A program made the translations under genes and the position numbers. From assembly GCA_904424815.1 (NCBI GenBank), contig CAJGBI010000002.1, positions 788,974 through 852,973 of the forward strand: a DNA stretch of 64,000 nucleotides, given 5' to 3'. This document shows, one piece after another, positions 17,461 through 26,314 of this stretch (the stretch's first letter is position 1; every line of letters begins with the position of its first letter). This DNA is from Puniceicoccaceae bacterium Marseille-Q1082 (GTDB lineage: Bacteria; Verrucomicrobiota; Verrucomicrobiia; Opitutales; Intestinicryptomonadaceae). The notes beneath the pieces are model-generated. The model was not told the DNA's origin and ran no database searches. It worked only from the letters and a program-made list of their open reading frames with translations.

Positions 17461-19497
17461 ATGAAAAGACTGTGCTTGTTTTGGGGAATTTTTTGCATGG
17501 CGTTTGCGGCTCAGCCCGCGCGCGCCGGAAGCTCGGGCGGCGGGGTTGAGATACTCGACATGGCGATGCTCTTCGACGGAAAGATTGGGGAGCAGGCCGC
17601 CGACATGGCGAAGATGTCCAAGGAGGGGGCGGCTGACGTACACATGGTCTCCTTTTTTCTCGTTCCGGAGGGGAATCCGCCGTTCGACAAAATATCCCTC
17701 TACGAGGAAAAGTACCGCCGCCTGCGCGACGCCTTGGGCGGAGCCGATTGCAAGACGGGCATAATATTGCAGGCTACCCTCGGGCACGGCTTTGAACTCG
17801 AGGTTCCGCACCCCTTCCAGAAGATGGTCTCGCGCGAGGACGGGCGCGAATGGCGGATGAAAAACATCGTCTGCCCGCTCGACGAAAACTTTATAAAATA
17901 TTTGCGCGAATGCGTGCGCCGCGCCGCGGCCCTCAAACCCGCGGTCATGATGGTGGACGACGATTTCCGCGCGCTCGGCGGCAGAAACGGATGCCTGTGC
18001 CCGCTGCATCTTGCGAAGATAAAGCGCGACTCAGGCTACGACCTCACGCGCGAACAGCTCAAGAAACATCTGGCGGGGAATTCCGAGCTCGACAGAAAAA
18101 TTTCCGAAGCCGCGATGCGCGCCGTTTCCGACTCGCTGATAGATCTTGCGAAAATCATACGCGCGGAAATCGACGCGGTCGATCCCTCCATTCCCTGCTA
18201 CATGTGCGGCTCGTTGGAGGATATGGCGCACGACGGGCAAATCGCGCGGGAGCTCGCGGGCAAGGGGAGGGAGTCCGTTTTGCGCATAGGCAACGCCCGC
18301 TACTGGAACCCCAAATACCGCGATTTGTACCTGACCTCCCGCGCGCTCGCGCTCCAAAAGGCGATGGCGCGGCCGGACAGGGTTTACGCGGAAATCGACA
18401 CATTCCCCCGCAACCGCTATTTTACGAGCGCGCGCACTCTCCACGCGGGGCTCGTCGTCTCGATCCTCGAAGGGGCGTCGGGCGCCAAATATTGGCCGAA
18501 CCGCTTTCCGGACTACGAGCCCGCCAGCGGCGCCGAATACAAAAAAGTCCTCGCCGAAAACCGCGGCATGTACGACGAGCTTTGCCGCCTCATGAAAGGC
18601 GCCGAACCCTGCGGCGTTGCGGATATTATGATTGCCAAGCCGAAAGATTTGCGCAACTACAACTGGCCGCTCGTCAAAGATCCGGCGTTCTGGACCCACA
18701 TCACGGGCGTAATGGGCCTGCCCGTGTCGTTCGTCGAAATATCCGAACTGGACGGGCCGTGCTTTCTGCGCGGGAGCGCTGCAAAGGCGCTCGGAGACGC
18801 GCAGATTAAAAAAATCCTATCCCTCGGCTGCGTTCTCGACGGCGAGGCTGCGGTTGAAATTTGCCGCCGCGGAATGGGGGGCCTCATAGGGGTGAAGGCG
18901 GCTCCGTGGGACAGGTCTTTGAAGATCTCGCGGGAGCGGTTTTCCGAGGGCATGGGGAAAATCGCCGGAGTTGTCTGCGAGCCCCCGTCCAATCCCGTGA
19001 AAATAGAGCCTCTTTCGGACAAGACGGAGGTCATGTCGGAGTTCATACACCTGCCGTACACTTACGGCGACAAAAAATTCGCGGAGCGCCTCGCGGCGGC
19101 CTCTACCTATTTTGAAAATCCGCTCGGCGGAAAAGTCGCAGTGTTCGCCTCCCGCCCCGAGGGGCCGAACCATCTCAACGAGTCCCGCAAGGCGCAGTAC
19201 GCCGAGATATTAAACCGCCTCGCCCCGGGCGGGATATGGTACGACGGCGACGCGGAGGCGTACCTCAAAAACCTGAAGCTCAAAGACGGCTCGGAGCTCG
19301 TTGTTTTGGCGAACGTCGGGTTGGATCCGATAACTCCGCTTGCCTTCAAATCGGCGCGGAAATTTTCGAGGGCGCAAATGCTCGGCGGCGACGGCGCGTG
19401 GCGGGACGCCGAATTTTCGCAGTCTGCGGACGGAAAAATTTCCGTGGCGGGCAGGGCGGAAATCTATATGCCCGTCGCGCTGCGCTTTTTTGAATAG
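17461..19497 (+). CDS. Large exported protein, TIM-barrel glycosidase-like, unknown function
   Basis: 678 residues with a signal peptide (MKRLCLFWGIFCMAFAAQPARAG). The first 400 residues read like a glycoside hydrolase TIM barrel (VMMVDDDFRALGG; YAEIDTFPRNRYFTSARTLHAG; GASGAKYWPNRFPDYEP), followed by a probable alpha/beta domain resembling the glutamine-amidotransferase-like domain of some beta-galactosidases (LSLGCVLDGEAAVEICRRG) and a C-terminal beta domain. I cannot assign a CAZy family or catalytic residues with confidence. Single gene; transcript probably leaderless. Probably outer-membrane-associated or periplasmic glycan degradation. Confidence 0.7.
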   Translation: MKRLCLFWGIFCMAFAAQPARAGSSGGGVEILDMAMLFDGKIGEQAADMAKMSKEGAADVHMVSFFLVPEGNPPFDKISLYEEKYRRLRDALGGADCKTGIILQATLGHGFELEVPHPFQKMVSREDGREWRMKNIVCPLDENFIKYLRECVRRAAALKPAVMMVDDDFRALGGRNGCLCPLHLAKIKRDSGYDLTREQLKKHLAGNSELDRKISEAAMRAVSDSLIDLAKIIRAEIDAVDPSIPCYMCGSLEDMAHDGQIARELAGKGRESVLRIGNARYWNPKYRDLYLTSRALALQKAMARPDRVYAEIDTFPRNRYFTSARTLHAGLVVSILEGASGAKYWPNRFPDYEPASGAEYKKVLAENRGMYDELCRLMKGAEPCGVADIMIAKPKDLRNYNWPLVKDPAFWTHITGVMGLPVSFVEISELDGPCFLRGSAAKALGDAQIKKILSLGCVLDGEAAVEICRRGMGGLIGVKAAPWDRSLKISRERFSEGMGKIAGVVCEPPSNPVKIEPLSDKTEVMSEFIHLPYTYGDKKFAERLAAASTYFENPLGGKVAVFASRPEGPNHLNESRKAQYAEILNRLAPGGIWYDGDAEAYLKNLKLKDGSELVVLANVGLDPITPLAFKSARKFSRAQMLGGDGAWRDAEFSQSADGKISVAGRAEIYMPVALRFFE

Positions 19498-19609
19498 CCT
19501 TTTCGGGCTTCGCGGATATGGCGGCGCGGGTTTTCCATGCTCCGGATTCCGGAGCGTCCGCTTACCGCTTATCCCCCATCCGTGGGCGCCAAAAAAATTG
19601 GGAGGCCCG

Positions 19610-19665
19610 AAAAATTAAAAAAACGCGGCGGGAAGACGGGGCGAAATCCGCCTTACCGCCGCGTT
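19610..19665 (-). terminator. Terminator of the 19.7-21.5 kb glycosidase-like gene
   Basis: Perfect 10-bp arms AACGCGGCGG and CCGCCGCGTT; on the minus strand the hairpin is followed by a run of T residues (the A tract at 19616-19623). Confidence 0.75.
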
Positions 19666-19704
19666 CCGGCCAAGCCGCCGCGCCTGAACGCCATTGCCGC
19701 GCGG

Positions 19705-21513
19705 TCATTTTGCGAGAATGTAGCTTCTCGGGGGAATTTCCCTGCCGTTGTACGAATACGGTTTGTCGCCGTAATTGCAGACCGTCTTTTCCCCGTTGCC
19801 GAAAGTCGTTTCCGTCACTTCCGGAGAAAGGTATTTGTGGTCTTCCATAAATTCCAGCTGCAAGTGGCGCAGCGGCAGAAATTCGTCGTAGGCCTGCTTT
19901 ATCTTGGGAATGTCGGCGAAATTGCACGTATAGAAAATCGGGCGCCCGCCGAATTCCGCGAGCTTGAGCGTCTTTCGGAAGTCGCGCGAGCCGTCGCGCG
20001 CGTTGAAATTCAAATCTCCGCTGTCGGCGGCCTTGGCGTTGCCCAAAGTGTGGTTTTGCGTGAATCGGTCGGGATTTGAAAGGATTATCCCGTGGTAGAC
20101 TATCTCCCACAGCGGCACATAGCGGTCGACAAACCGCGCGAGCTTTGCCCTGTTGTCATTTTTGGGGAACCCGCCGCTTAGCGCGGTATACCACGGCTGG
20201 ATTCGATTGGAGACGTAATTTATATAGTCGAGCTTGCCCGCCAGGTGGTCGAAGCCGCATTCGCTCGAAAACCCGCCGAACAGCTTTATGCAAAGGTCGG
20301 CGATGTCGCGCTGGCCCCGGGCGGTGTCCGACCTCGTGGCGGGGTGTTTCGGGTCGGCGCACATGTACGGGGCGGTGGCGGAGAACACGTCGATGTAATG
20401 CGGCCCCTCAAAGCCGAGGTCCCTCACTTTTTCGAGCTGCGCCGGAAGGTAGTTTTCATACGCGTGTTTGACGCAGAGGTTGTACGCTTTCCCGCCGCAC
20501 CAATAGTAGCCGCGCTGCGGGGTGCCGTCGCGGTTCTTTGCCGCAACCTCGCCGCCGTTCCACATGCGGGAGCACGTGTAGCAGTCGGTCGAATTGGTGT
20601 GCGCGTGGATCGTATACCCGATTTTTTTCACGTGGGCTATAAATTCCCTCAGCGCCTTTTCGCCGCCAAACTCTTCGGGCACGGGGAAGAGGTCGGGGAA
20701 GCGCCCGTCGTAGCCGCCGCTCTGCCAGCCCGCCGAGCAGAACGCGACTTCCCCGATTCCCGCCTTTTTGAATGCGTCCGCAAACTCTATGGATTTTTTG
20801 AAGTCGAGGCGGACTTTTATCGGGGGCTCGTTTTCGGGGGTGAAATCCCTGTTCTCGCGTTTTTTTGCGCCGTGGAATTGTATGCGCACGGGAACCGCCT
20901 TTGCAACGTATTCGAGATTCGGGGAGGTTTTAATGCGCTCTTTTATCGGCTTGATCTCGCCGGCGGAGAGCCGGCTCTGCCTGTACGCTTTGCCCATCTC
21001 GACATACCCGGCGCCTTTGTCGAGAAAGTTGAAGTCCACTACGATGTCCTCGTAGGCGCCGTCGGGCGTCGCATCCGTCCTAAACCTAAGCACTGGCTCA
21101 ATTTTGCCGTCCCTCGCCCTCAGCATGAGTTCCGCCTCGTTGCGCATTCCGCGCACTTGCGCCCAGAATGTGCCGCGCGGAGTCTTTGCCCCGAAGACGG
21201 GCATCTCCATAAACCCGTAGACGGCCTGGCCGTCGGGAAAGTCGAAGTCAACTATCCCGCCGCGCGGGAGCGCTATGTACCCTTCCTCTCCGCGGTGGCC
21301 GCGCGCCAAATCGATGGAGACGAACACGGTTTTTGCGTCGCGGGGAATCGAATCTTTCGGGACGGTGAGTCGCGACAGTTTTTCCGAAACTTTTTTGATT
21401 TCGCAATCGAATTCGCCCTTCCCCGACGGCGATTCGATCTCCACGCGCGCCCCGTAAGAGAGCGCGGAGACCAGCGCGCACGCCCAACAGCATATGTATT
21501 GTGCTCTTTTCAT
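19705..21513 (-). CDS. Exported TIM-barrel glycosidase-like protein (DUF5696/GH101-129-like)
   Basis: 602 residues with an N-terminal signal peptide (MKRAQYICCWACALVSALSYG). A beta-sandwich of about 190 residues precedes a barrel containing GGYDGRFPDLFPVPEEFGG, IHAHTNSTDCYTC, GPHYIDVFSATAPYMCADP and SSECGFDHLAG. The order of Asp/Glu-rich strands (YIDVFS; SSECGFDH) resembles DUF5696-like and GH101/GH129-like alpha-N-acetylgalactosaminidases, which suggests mucin or host-glycan use. The family call is tentative. The ATG lies 8 nt after a TATTAT -10, so the mRNA is probably leaderless. Confidence 0.6.
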   Translation of the reverse strand: MKRAQYICCWACALVSALSYGARVEIESPSGKGEFDCEIKKVSEKLSRLTVPKDSIPRDAKTVFVSIDLARGHRGEEGYIALPRGGIVDFDFPDGQAVYGFMEMPVFGAKTPRGTFWAQVRGMRNEAELMLRARDGKIEPVLRFRTDATPDGAYEDIVVDFNFLDKGAGYVEMGKAYRQSRLSAGEIKPIKERIKTSPNLEYVAKAVPVRIQFHGAKKRENRDFTPENEPPIKVRLDFKKSIEFADAFKKAGIGEVAFCSAGWQSGGYDGRFPDLFPVPEEFGGEKALREFIAHVKKIGYTIHAHTNSTDCYTCSRMWNGGEVAAKNRDGTPQRGYYWCGGKAYNLCVKHAYENYLPAQLEKVRDLGFEGPHYIDVFSATAPYMCADPKHPATRSDTARGQRDIADLCIKLFGGFSSECGFDHLAGKLDYINYVSNRIQPWYTALSGGFPKNDNRAKLARFVDRYVPLWEIVYHGIILSNPDRFTQNHTLGNAKAADSGDLNFNARDGSRDFRKTLKLAEFGGRPIFYTCNFADIPKIKQAYDEFLPLRHLQLEFMEDHKYLSPEVTETTFGNGEKTVCNYGDKPYSYNGREIPPRSYILAK

Positions 21514-21521
21514 ATTTATAT

Positions 21522-21551
21522 ATAATATTATTTTTGTTGCAGAGATGTAAA
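21522..21551 (-). promoter_or_regulatory. Promoter of the 19.7-21.5 kb gene
   Basis: Minus strand TTTACA (21551-21546), 18-nt AT-rich spacer, TATTAT (21527-21522), 8 nt, ATG 21513. Confidence 0.6.
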
Positions 21552-21750
21552 ATTAAAAAATCTTTATGTTCTTCCGCGGGAGCGCCCTGCGCTCTCTTCC
21601 CGCCGCCTGCCGCCGCGCAAACCCGCCTTTTCGCGCGCAAACGGCGGCTGCCTTTCATATTGCCGTCGCGCGCCCTCGGCGTTTTTCGGCGCTTTTAGGC
21701 GAATAGTGTTGCCCGCCCGCGGCGGTTTGGGATAGTTTTTGCGGCATATC

Positions 21751-22593
21751 ATGGAAAACAGCGGACAGTTTACGCCCACGCGCACCGCGGAGATTTTGCG
21801 CTTCCTCGGGCACGTGCCGTCCAAAAAGCTCGGGCAGAATTTTTTGGTGGACCCAAACATTGTGCGCAAGTCGCTCGAGCTCGCGGGCGTCGAGGAGGGC
21901 GATTGCGTCGTCGAGGTCGGCCCGGGGCTCGGGACGCTCACGGGCGCGCTGCTCTCGCGCGGCGCGACAGTTTACGCGGTGGAGCTCGACAAGTCGATGT
22001 GCGCGCATTTGCGCTCCTATTTCGCGGGCGAAAAAAATTTCAGCCTCCTAAACGCCGACGCCGTTGATTTCCCCCTCGCGGGACTGCCCGAAAACTGCGG
22101 GGATTTTAAAATAGTCGCCAACCTCCCCTACGCGATAAGCACCCCGTGGCTCGACGCCGTGCTCTCGGGCAGGCTGCCGTCGCGCATGTCGCTGATGCTG
22201 CAAAGGGAGGCCGCGCTGAGGTTCGCGGCGAAAAATTCTTCCGGAGACTATTCGCCCATTTCCATATTCCTTTCCGCCGCCTACGATGTCGGCGCGGCGC
22301 GCAAAGTTTCCGCCGCCTGCTTTTTTCCGCGCCCCGGCGTGGACTCCATGCTTCTGCCGCTCTCGCGAAAGGAGTGCCCGCGCATATTTTCGCCGCGCGC
22401 GAAGTCGCTTATAAGGCGGATATTTTCGCGCAGGCGCAAGCAGCTGGGCTCCATCGCAAAGGGGCTTGGCGGCGATTCCGAAACCGTATTAGGGTGGCTC
22501 GGGGCGTCGGGCATCGACCCGCGGACCCGCCCCGAGGCGGTGCCCCCGCCGCTCTGGGAGCTGCTCGATAAAACCGTATCGGAGGGGATATGA
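21751..22593 (+). CDS. rsmA: 16S rRNA (adenine1518-N6/adenine1519-N6)-dimethyltransferase
   Basis: A 280-residue KsgA/RsmA enzyme that dimethylates two adjacent adenines in helix 45 of 16S rRNA. Seen: PSKKLGQNFLVDPNIVRK, SAM-binding VVEVGPGLGTLTGALL, ADAVDFPL, the catalytic NLPYAIS (NLPY) motif, LMLQREAALRFAA, and FFPRPGVDSMLLPL. The ATG at 21751 is preferred to a TTG four codons upstream. It heads a four-gene operon with overlapping stops and starts. Confidence 0.97.
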   Translation: MENSGQFTPTRTAEILRFLGHVPSKKLGQNFLVDPNIVRKSLELAGVEEGDCVVEVGPGLGTLTGALLSRGATVYAVELDKSMCAHLRSYFAGEKNFSLLNADAVDFPLAGLPENCGDFKIVANLPYAISTPWLDAVLSGRLPSRMSLMLQREAALRFAAKNSSGDYSPISIFLSAAYDVGAARKVSAACFFPRPGVDSMLLPLSRKECPRIFSPRAKSLIRRIFSRRRKQLGSIAKGLGGDSETVLGWLGASGIDPRTRPEAVPPPLWELLDKTVSEGI

Positions 22594-23393
22594 AAATTTT
22601 TGCGGCGGCGGTTCTCGTGCTCGCGTGCGCGTACGGCGCGCTGCTTCTGTTCGCGCGCCTGTTCGCCGAGCGGATAATATTTCCCGCGCCGCCCGCGTCG
22701 TATTCGGACGATGGCGACATAATATATCTCGGGCTCCCCGGCGGGGGAAAGGCCGCCGCGCTCTGGATCCCCGCCAAGGATTCCAAAGTCTGCGCGATAT
22801 ACAGCCACGGCAACGGCGAAGACCTGGGCGAAATCCGCCCGCTTTTGGAGGAGTACGCGCGCCGCGGGATTTCGGTTTTCGCGTACGACTATCCCGGGTA
22901 CGGGCTGAGCTCCGGAAAGCCGTCGATAAAGGGTTTGGAAGAATCCTCCGAGGCGGCGTACAGGTATGTGTCCGAAGAGCTCGGCTTTGAGGATTCCGAC
23001 ATAGCGGTCGTCGGCTATTCGCTCGGGAGCGCGGCTGCGTGCGAAATCGCCTCCCGCCACCCGGGGATCCGCTGCGCCGTGATAATAGGCGGGTTCTCGA
23101 AAGCGGTAAAGGCGGTTTTGCCGGTAAATATTATACCGTGGGAAATGCTCGACAATTCTTCGAAAATATCGCAATTTAAATTTCCCGCGCTATTTATGCA
23201 CGGACGCCGCGACATGGTGGTGCCGTTCAGAAACGCGCTCGAAAATTACAAGGCCGCCCCGCGCGGTCTCGGAAGGCTCGCGGAATTTCCCGACCGCGGC
23301 CATTACGGGCTTCCGGACAGCCCGAAATACTGGGAAGAGGCCGTCGGCTTCATCCTGTCCGGCGGGCGCCCCAACCGAAACGACAAGCGATGA
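22590..23393 (+). CDS. Alpha/beta hydrolase, BEM46/ABHD13-like, membrane-anchored
   Basis: 267 residues. An N-terminal hydrophobic segment (AAAVLVLACAYGALLLFARLF) anchors it or exports it, followed by a serine hydrolase fold: YSHGNGEDLGEIRPLLEEY (oxyanion HGN), AYDYPGYGLSSGKPS, nucleophile elbow GYSLGSAAACE, late Asp in MHGRRDMVVPF, and His in DRGHYGLPD. This matches the BEM46/YfhR-like family, whose substrates are mostly unknown. It overlaps the rsmA stop (ATGA) and the next gene's start. Confidence 0.85.
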   Translation: MKIFAAAVLVLACAYGALLLFARLFAERIIFPAPPASYSDDGDIIYLGLPGGGKAAALWIPAKDSKVCAIYSHGNGEDLGEIRPLLEEYARRGISVFAYDYPGYGLSSGKPSIKGLEESSEAAYRYVSEELGFEDSDIAVVGYSLGSAAACEIASRHPGIRCAVIIGGFSKAVKAVLPVNIIPWEMLDNSSKISQFKFPALFMHGRRDMVVPFRNALENYKAAPRGLGRLAEFPDRGHYGLPDSPKYWEEAVGFILSGGRPNRNDKR

Positions 23394-23941
23394 AAAAAGT
23401 TCTCGTAATACTCTTTGACAACACTGAGGAAATCGAAGCGCTCGCGCCGGCGGACATTCTCCGCAGGGCGGGGGCCGACGTGCTGACCGCGGCCGTCGGA
23501 AATTCCCGCCGGATAGTCGGGCGCAGCGGAATCCCGATAGAGGCGGACGCGATGCTTGCGGACATTGCCGGAGGGCGTTTCGACGCGGCGGTTCTCCCGG
23601 GCGGCCCGGGGGTGTTTGCGGCGGCCTCCGACGCGCGGCTTGCAGGCCTCCTCAAAAGGCTGGACGGGGAGGGGGCTCTCATGTGCGCAATTTGCGCGGC
23701 TCCGGCGGCGCTCGGGCGCGCTGGGATAATCGGCGGGCGCAGGTGCGCGTCGCATCCGTCCGTGGCGGGCGAGCTCCCGACGCGCGACGCGGCGGCCTCC
23801 ACTGTCCGCGACGGCGCGCTCGTAACCTCGCAGGGGGCGGGAACCGCCGTAGAGTTCGCGCTCGAAACAGTTTCCGCGCTCTTCGGAGCCGAAAAAGCCG
23901 CCGAAATATCGGAGTCAATCTGCTTCAAATCCGCGCGATAA
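23390..23941 (+). CDS. DJ-1/PfpI family protein
   Basis: A 183-residue DJ-1/YajL-like protein. KKVLVILFDNTEEIEALAPADILRRAG is the family start with the conserved Glu, LPGGPGV follows, and the nucleophilic Cys sits in CAICAAPAAL. The family includes proteins proposed to be glyoxalases, deglycases or chaperones, so the activity is left open. Translationally coupled on both sides. Confidence 0.9.
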   Translation: MKKVLVILFDNTEEIEALAPADILRRAGADVLTAAVGNSRRIVGRSGIPIEADAMLADIAGGRFDAAVLPGGPGVFAAASDARLAGLLKRLDGEGALMCAICAAPAALGRAGIIGGRRCASHPSVAGELPTRDAAASTVRDGALVTSQGAGTAVEFALETVSALFGAEKAAEISESICFKSAR

Positions 23942-25371
23942 TGTTAGACGAAGAAGTACTTTTAAAGACCTCGAGAAATTCGGGCGAGACTATGGCGATG
24001 TTTTCCGCCGTGGCTGCCGTCTGCCTGACCGCGCTGCTCTTCGGCGGAGATTCCGACCTGGGGGTTGGCGCGCTCATCGCCCTCGGCATACTCGCTCCCA
24101 TAAGCCTGTACCACGGCGCGCTGAACTGGCAGACGGCGCGCCGCGGGGCGGTGTGGAAATTTCCCGTTCTGCTGCTGCCGAATTTCGCGGCCATCGCGAT
24201 AGCCGCCGTCGGGATATGCAGGCCGGTGATAGGGTGGGTTTGGATCGGCGGAAAGGAGTGGGCGGTGTTTGCAGACAACCCGCAATGGGCGGTAGTGTCC
24301 GGCGCGTTCAACCCGATATATCCGATAACCTCGGAGCTCGCCGCCCTGTCAGCCGCCGCGTGCGGGCTTTCGCTCTACTTCGTGGCGACGTCGAAATTCG
24401 TTCTGCGCAAAATATTTGTCTATTGCTCGATACCCGCGTTTTTTCTCGCCATTCTGGGGTTTGCTCTCGCGGCGGCCTCGGAGATTGCCGGAAACGACGA
24501 AATAGGTTTCGGCCCCGGCGGTTTCTCCCTCTTCCCGAGCGCGGCGTCTTGGTGCGCGTACGCGATTCTGTGGCAGGGCGGGGCGCTCGCGGCGGCGGTG
24601 TATTCGGCGCAGCGCTTTTCGCTCTGGCCGGCGCTGTGTTCGTGGAGGTTTTGGGGGCTGGCGTGCTCTCTCCTGCTTTGGGCGAGCGCTGTTTTCCGCG
24701 GGGCGCCGGTGGAGGCCGCGCTGTCGTCGGTTGTCGAGGCCGCCGGAATTTTTGCGCTTGCGGCGGATTCGCTTCCCACAAAATCCAATTTGAGAAAGTA
24801 CAGAATAAGCCGCATCAGGGAAGGAGTCTCCGTAAAAGTCAGGGAGTGGGTGCCGTTTTTGGCTTATGCGGCGCTCGGGGCGGCGGTCTTGTTTGCCGCC
24901 GTCGGCAAATGCGGCGAATGCGCGGAACTTTCAGGCCTTTCGTCCGACCCCGCTTCTCCGAACGCCCTTACGGAGCGCCAGATTGCCGCGTTATCCGACG
25001 ACGTCAGCGCCATGAGTTCGGAGCGGCCGGTGTTCGGCTGGGGGGAGGCGTCGTTTTCCACGGTGTTCTCGTATTTTCAGGGCAGCGACCTCGGGCCGGC
25101 GCCGTGGCAGTCGCCGAACTCCGATTTGGAGAGGTGCGTCATAGAAAACGGCTATGCGGGATTAGCCCTCGTGCTGGCAACCCCCGCGCTATTTTTGTGC
25201 GCGGCGCTCGCCAGGCGCAGGATCAGCCTGAGTTCCGCCGTGCTGGGGCTTTCGGTCGCGGCTGCCGCCTTTCTCGCGTGCGTGCGCACGCCGTTTGAAA
25301 GCGTGGCGGTTATGGCGTCGTTTTCAGTGCTGATGTATGCCTTTTTCGGCTGGGACGTGTCGGAGGGCTGA
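23941..25371 (+). CDS. O-antigen ligase/polymerase-like membrane protein
   Basis: A 476-residue protein with about ten hydrophobic segments. Late in the sequence, SERPVFGWGEASFSTVF followed by SPNSDLERCVIENGYAGLALVLATPALFL matches the Wzy/WaaL pattern (F-x-GxG-x-SF, a periplasmic loop, then E-x-G-x-x-GLxL). Its probable role is transfer or polymerisation of glycan at the periplasmic face. The ATG overlaps the DJ-1 gene stop (TAATG). The large loop between residues 330 and 420 would be periplasmic. Confidence 0.7.
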   Translation: MLDEEVLLKTSRNSGETMAMFSAVAAVCLTALLFGGDSDLGVGALIALGILAPISLYHGALNWQTARRGAVWKFPVLLLPNFAAIAIAAVGICRPVIGWVWIGGKEWAVFADNPQWAVVSGAFNPIYPITSELAALSAAACGLSLYFVATSKFVLRKIFVYCSIPAFFLAILGFALAAASEIAGNDEIGFGPGGFSLFPSAASWCAYAILWQGGALAAAVYSAQRFSLWPALCSWRFWGLACSLLLWASAVFRGAPVEAALSSVVEAAGIFALAADSLPTKSNLRKYRISRIREGVSVKVREWVPFLAYAALGAAVLFAAVGKCGECAELSGLSSDPASPNALTERQIAALSDDVSAMSSERPVFGWGEASFSTVFSYFQGSDLGPAPWQSPNSDLERCVIENGYAGLALVLATPALFLCAALARRRISLSSAVLGLSVAAAAFLACVRTPFESVAVMASFSVLMYAFFGWDVSEG

Positions 25372-25451
25372 CGTGCGGCCGCTCCGGCGTTGGGTTGAGC
25401 CCGAATAGCCCCTGTTTTGCAGCCCTGCTTTTAACTTGCCCTCCGCAGGGC

Positions 25452-25485
25452 AAAAAACGCGCCGAATTTGGCGCGCCTTTTTTTT
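25452..25485. terminator. Bidirectional terminator between convergent genes
   Basis: Hairpin GCGCC-GAATTT-GGCGC flanked by six A on the left and eight T on the right, so it can stop transcription from both the O-antigen-ligase-like gene and the opposing ABM-domain gene. Confidence 0.8.
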
Positions 25486-25562
25486 GCCCATTAACGCTTT
25501 GGATTCTTTGCGGACGGAGGGAAAATCCGTAGAAGGGCGCTGAATCCGGAGGTTCCGAAAGC

Positions 25563-26225
25563 CTATTTAGAGGGGGCTTTTACGTCTATGAATTTGCCCT
25601 TGCGCCCGAATTTCATTTCCGAGCATTTTTTGTCCCACTCGGTGAAATGCGACTGCTTGGAGTGGAAGGCGTGGGCGGCGCGGTTTTTGTATAGCTCGAA
25701 GAGGAAGAATCGGGTTGGATTTTCGGGGGAGGCATACAGCTCGTACGAGAGCGTGTCCTTTTCCGTGTTTGTGCCGTCGCGCAGGGGCTTTGATATCTTC
25801 ATGAATTCGGCGACCGAGGCCGCGGGGATTTCGTCGAAATCGACGGCTATTATCAGCGGCGTCGAGGCGTCCGCCTGTTTCGCCGCCTCGTACACAGCCG
25901 TCTCCGACTGGGCGGGCGTTTTGAGGGCGCGCTGGGCTTCGGCGAACTTTTTCGCGTCGGCGGCGGAGGAAAATTCCGCGTACCTTATGAATTTGTCCTT
26001 GTAAAATGCGTTCTGCATGAAGAGCGCGCGCAGGCAGCCGGGGAACTTTTTGGCGGCCTCCTCAAAACCCTTTTGGGAATCCGCGTAGGCTTTGATGTCG
26101 TCGCGCTTGACCGTGTCTATGGATACGAAAACGCCCGCCGTCTCCGCGGGTTTCGGAGCCTGCGCGAAGCATTCGCCCGCGAACGCGAAGGCGAACGCGA
26201 GGATAAATTGGAATATGTTTCGCAT
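25563..26225 (-). CDS. Exported protein with a C-terminal antibiotic biosynthesis monooxygenase-like domain
   Basis: 220 residues. A signal peptide (MRNIFQFILAFAFAFAGECFAQ) precedes two ferredoxin-like halves; the second (SYELYASPENPTRFFLFELYKNRAAHAFHSKQSHF, described in parts) carries the ABM hallmarks: E in FLFELYKN, then A-HxxSxHF. The first half (VSIDTVKRDDIKAYADS...) looks like a degenerate copy. Such dimeric alpha/beta barrels are usually cytoplasmic, so an exported double version is unusual. The ATG at 26225 starts the signal peptide; a longer open frame upstream is not coding. Follows the esterase gene after 89 nt. Confidence 0.75.
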   Translation of the reverse strand: MRNIFQFILAFAFAFAGECFAQAPKPAETAGVFVSIDTVKRDDIKAYADSQKGFEEAAKKFPGCLRALFMQNAFYKDKFIRYAEFSSAADAKKFAEAQRALKTPAQSETAVYEAAKQADASTPLIIAVDFDEIPAASVAEFMKISKPLRDGTNTEKDTLSYELYASPENPTRFFLFELYKNRAAHAFHSKQSHFTEWDKKCSEMKFGRKGKFIDVKAPSK

Positions 26226-26314
26226 AATATGATGAAAATCTTTTCTCGGGACGTTAACGCACGAACATCGTTTGATAAAGAAAAAAACGTTTGAGGCGCG
26301 CATTTTCCCGCGCG

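Noticed and set aside
23941-25371. Exosortase for the PEP-CTERM proteins
   Set aside because: It is a polytopic membrane protein, but lacks the exosortase Cys/Arg/His pattern and has the O-antigen-ligase loop motif instead.
26282-26293. Third copy of the uronate operator
   Set aside because: AAAAACGTTTGA matches only 10 of 12 positions and loses the palindromic left arm, so it is not claimed as an operator.
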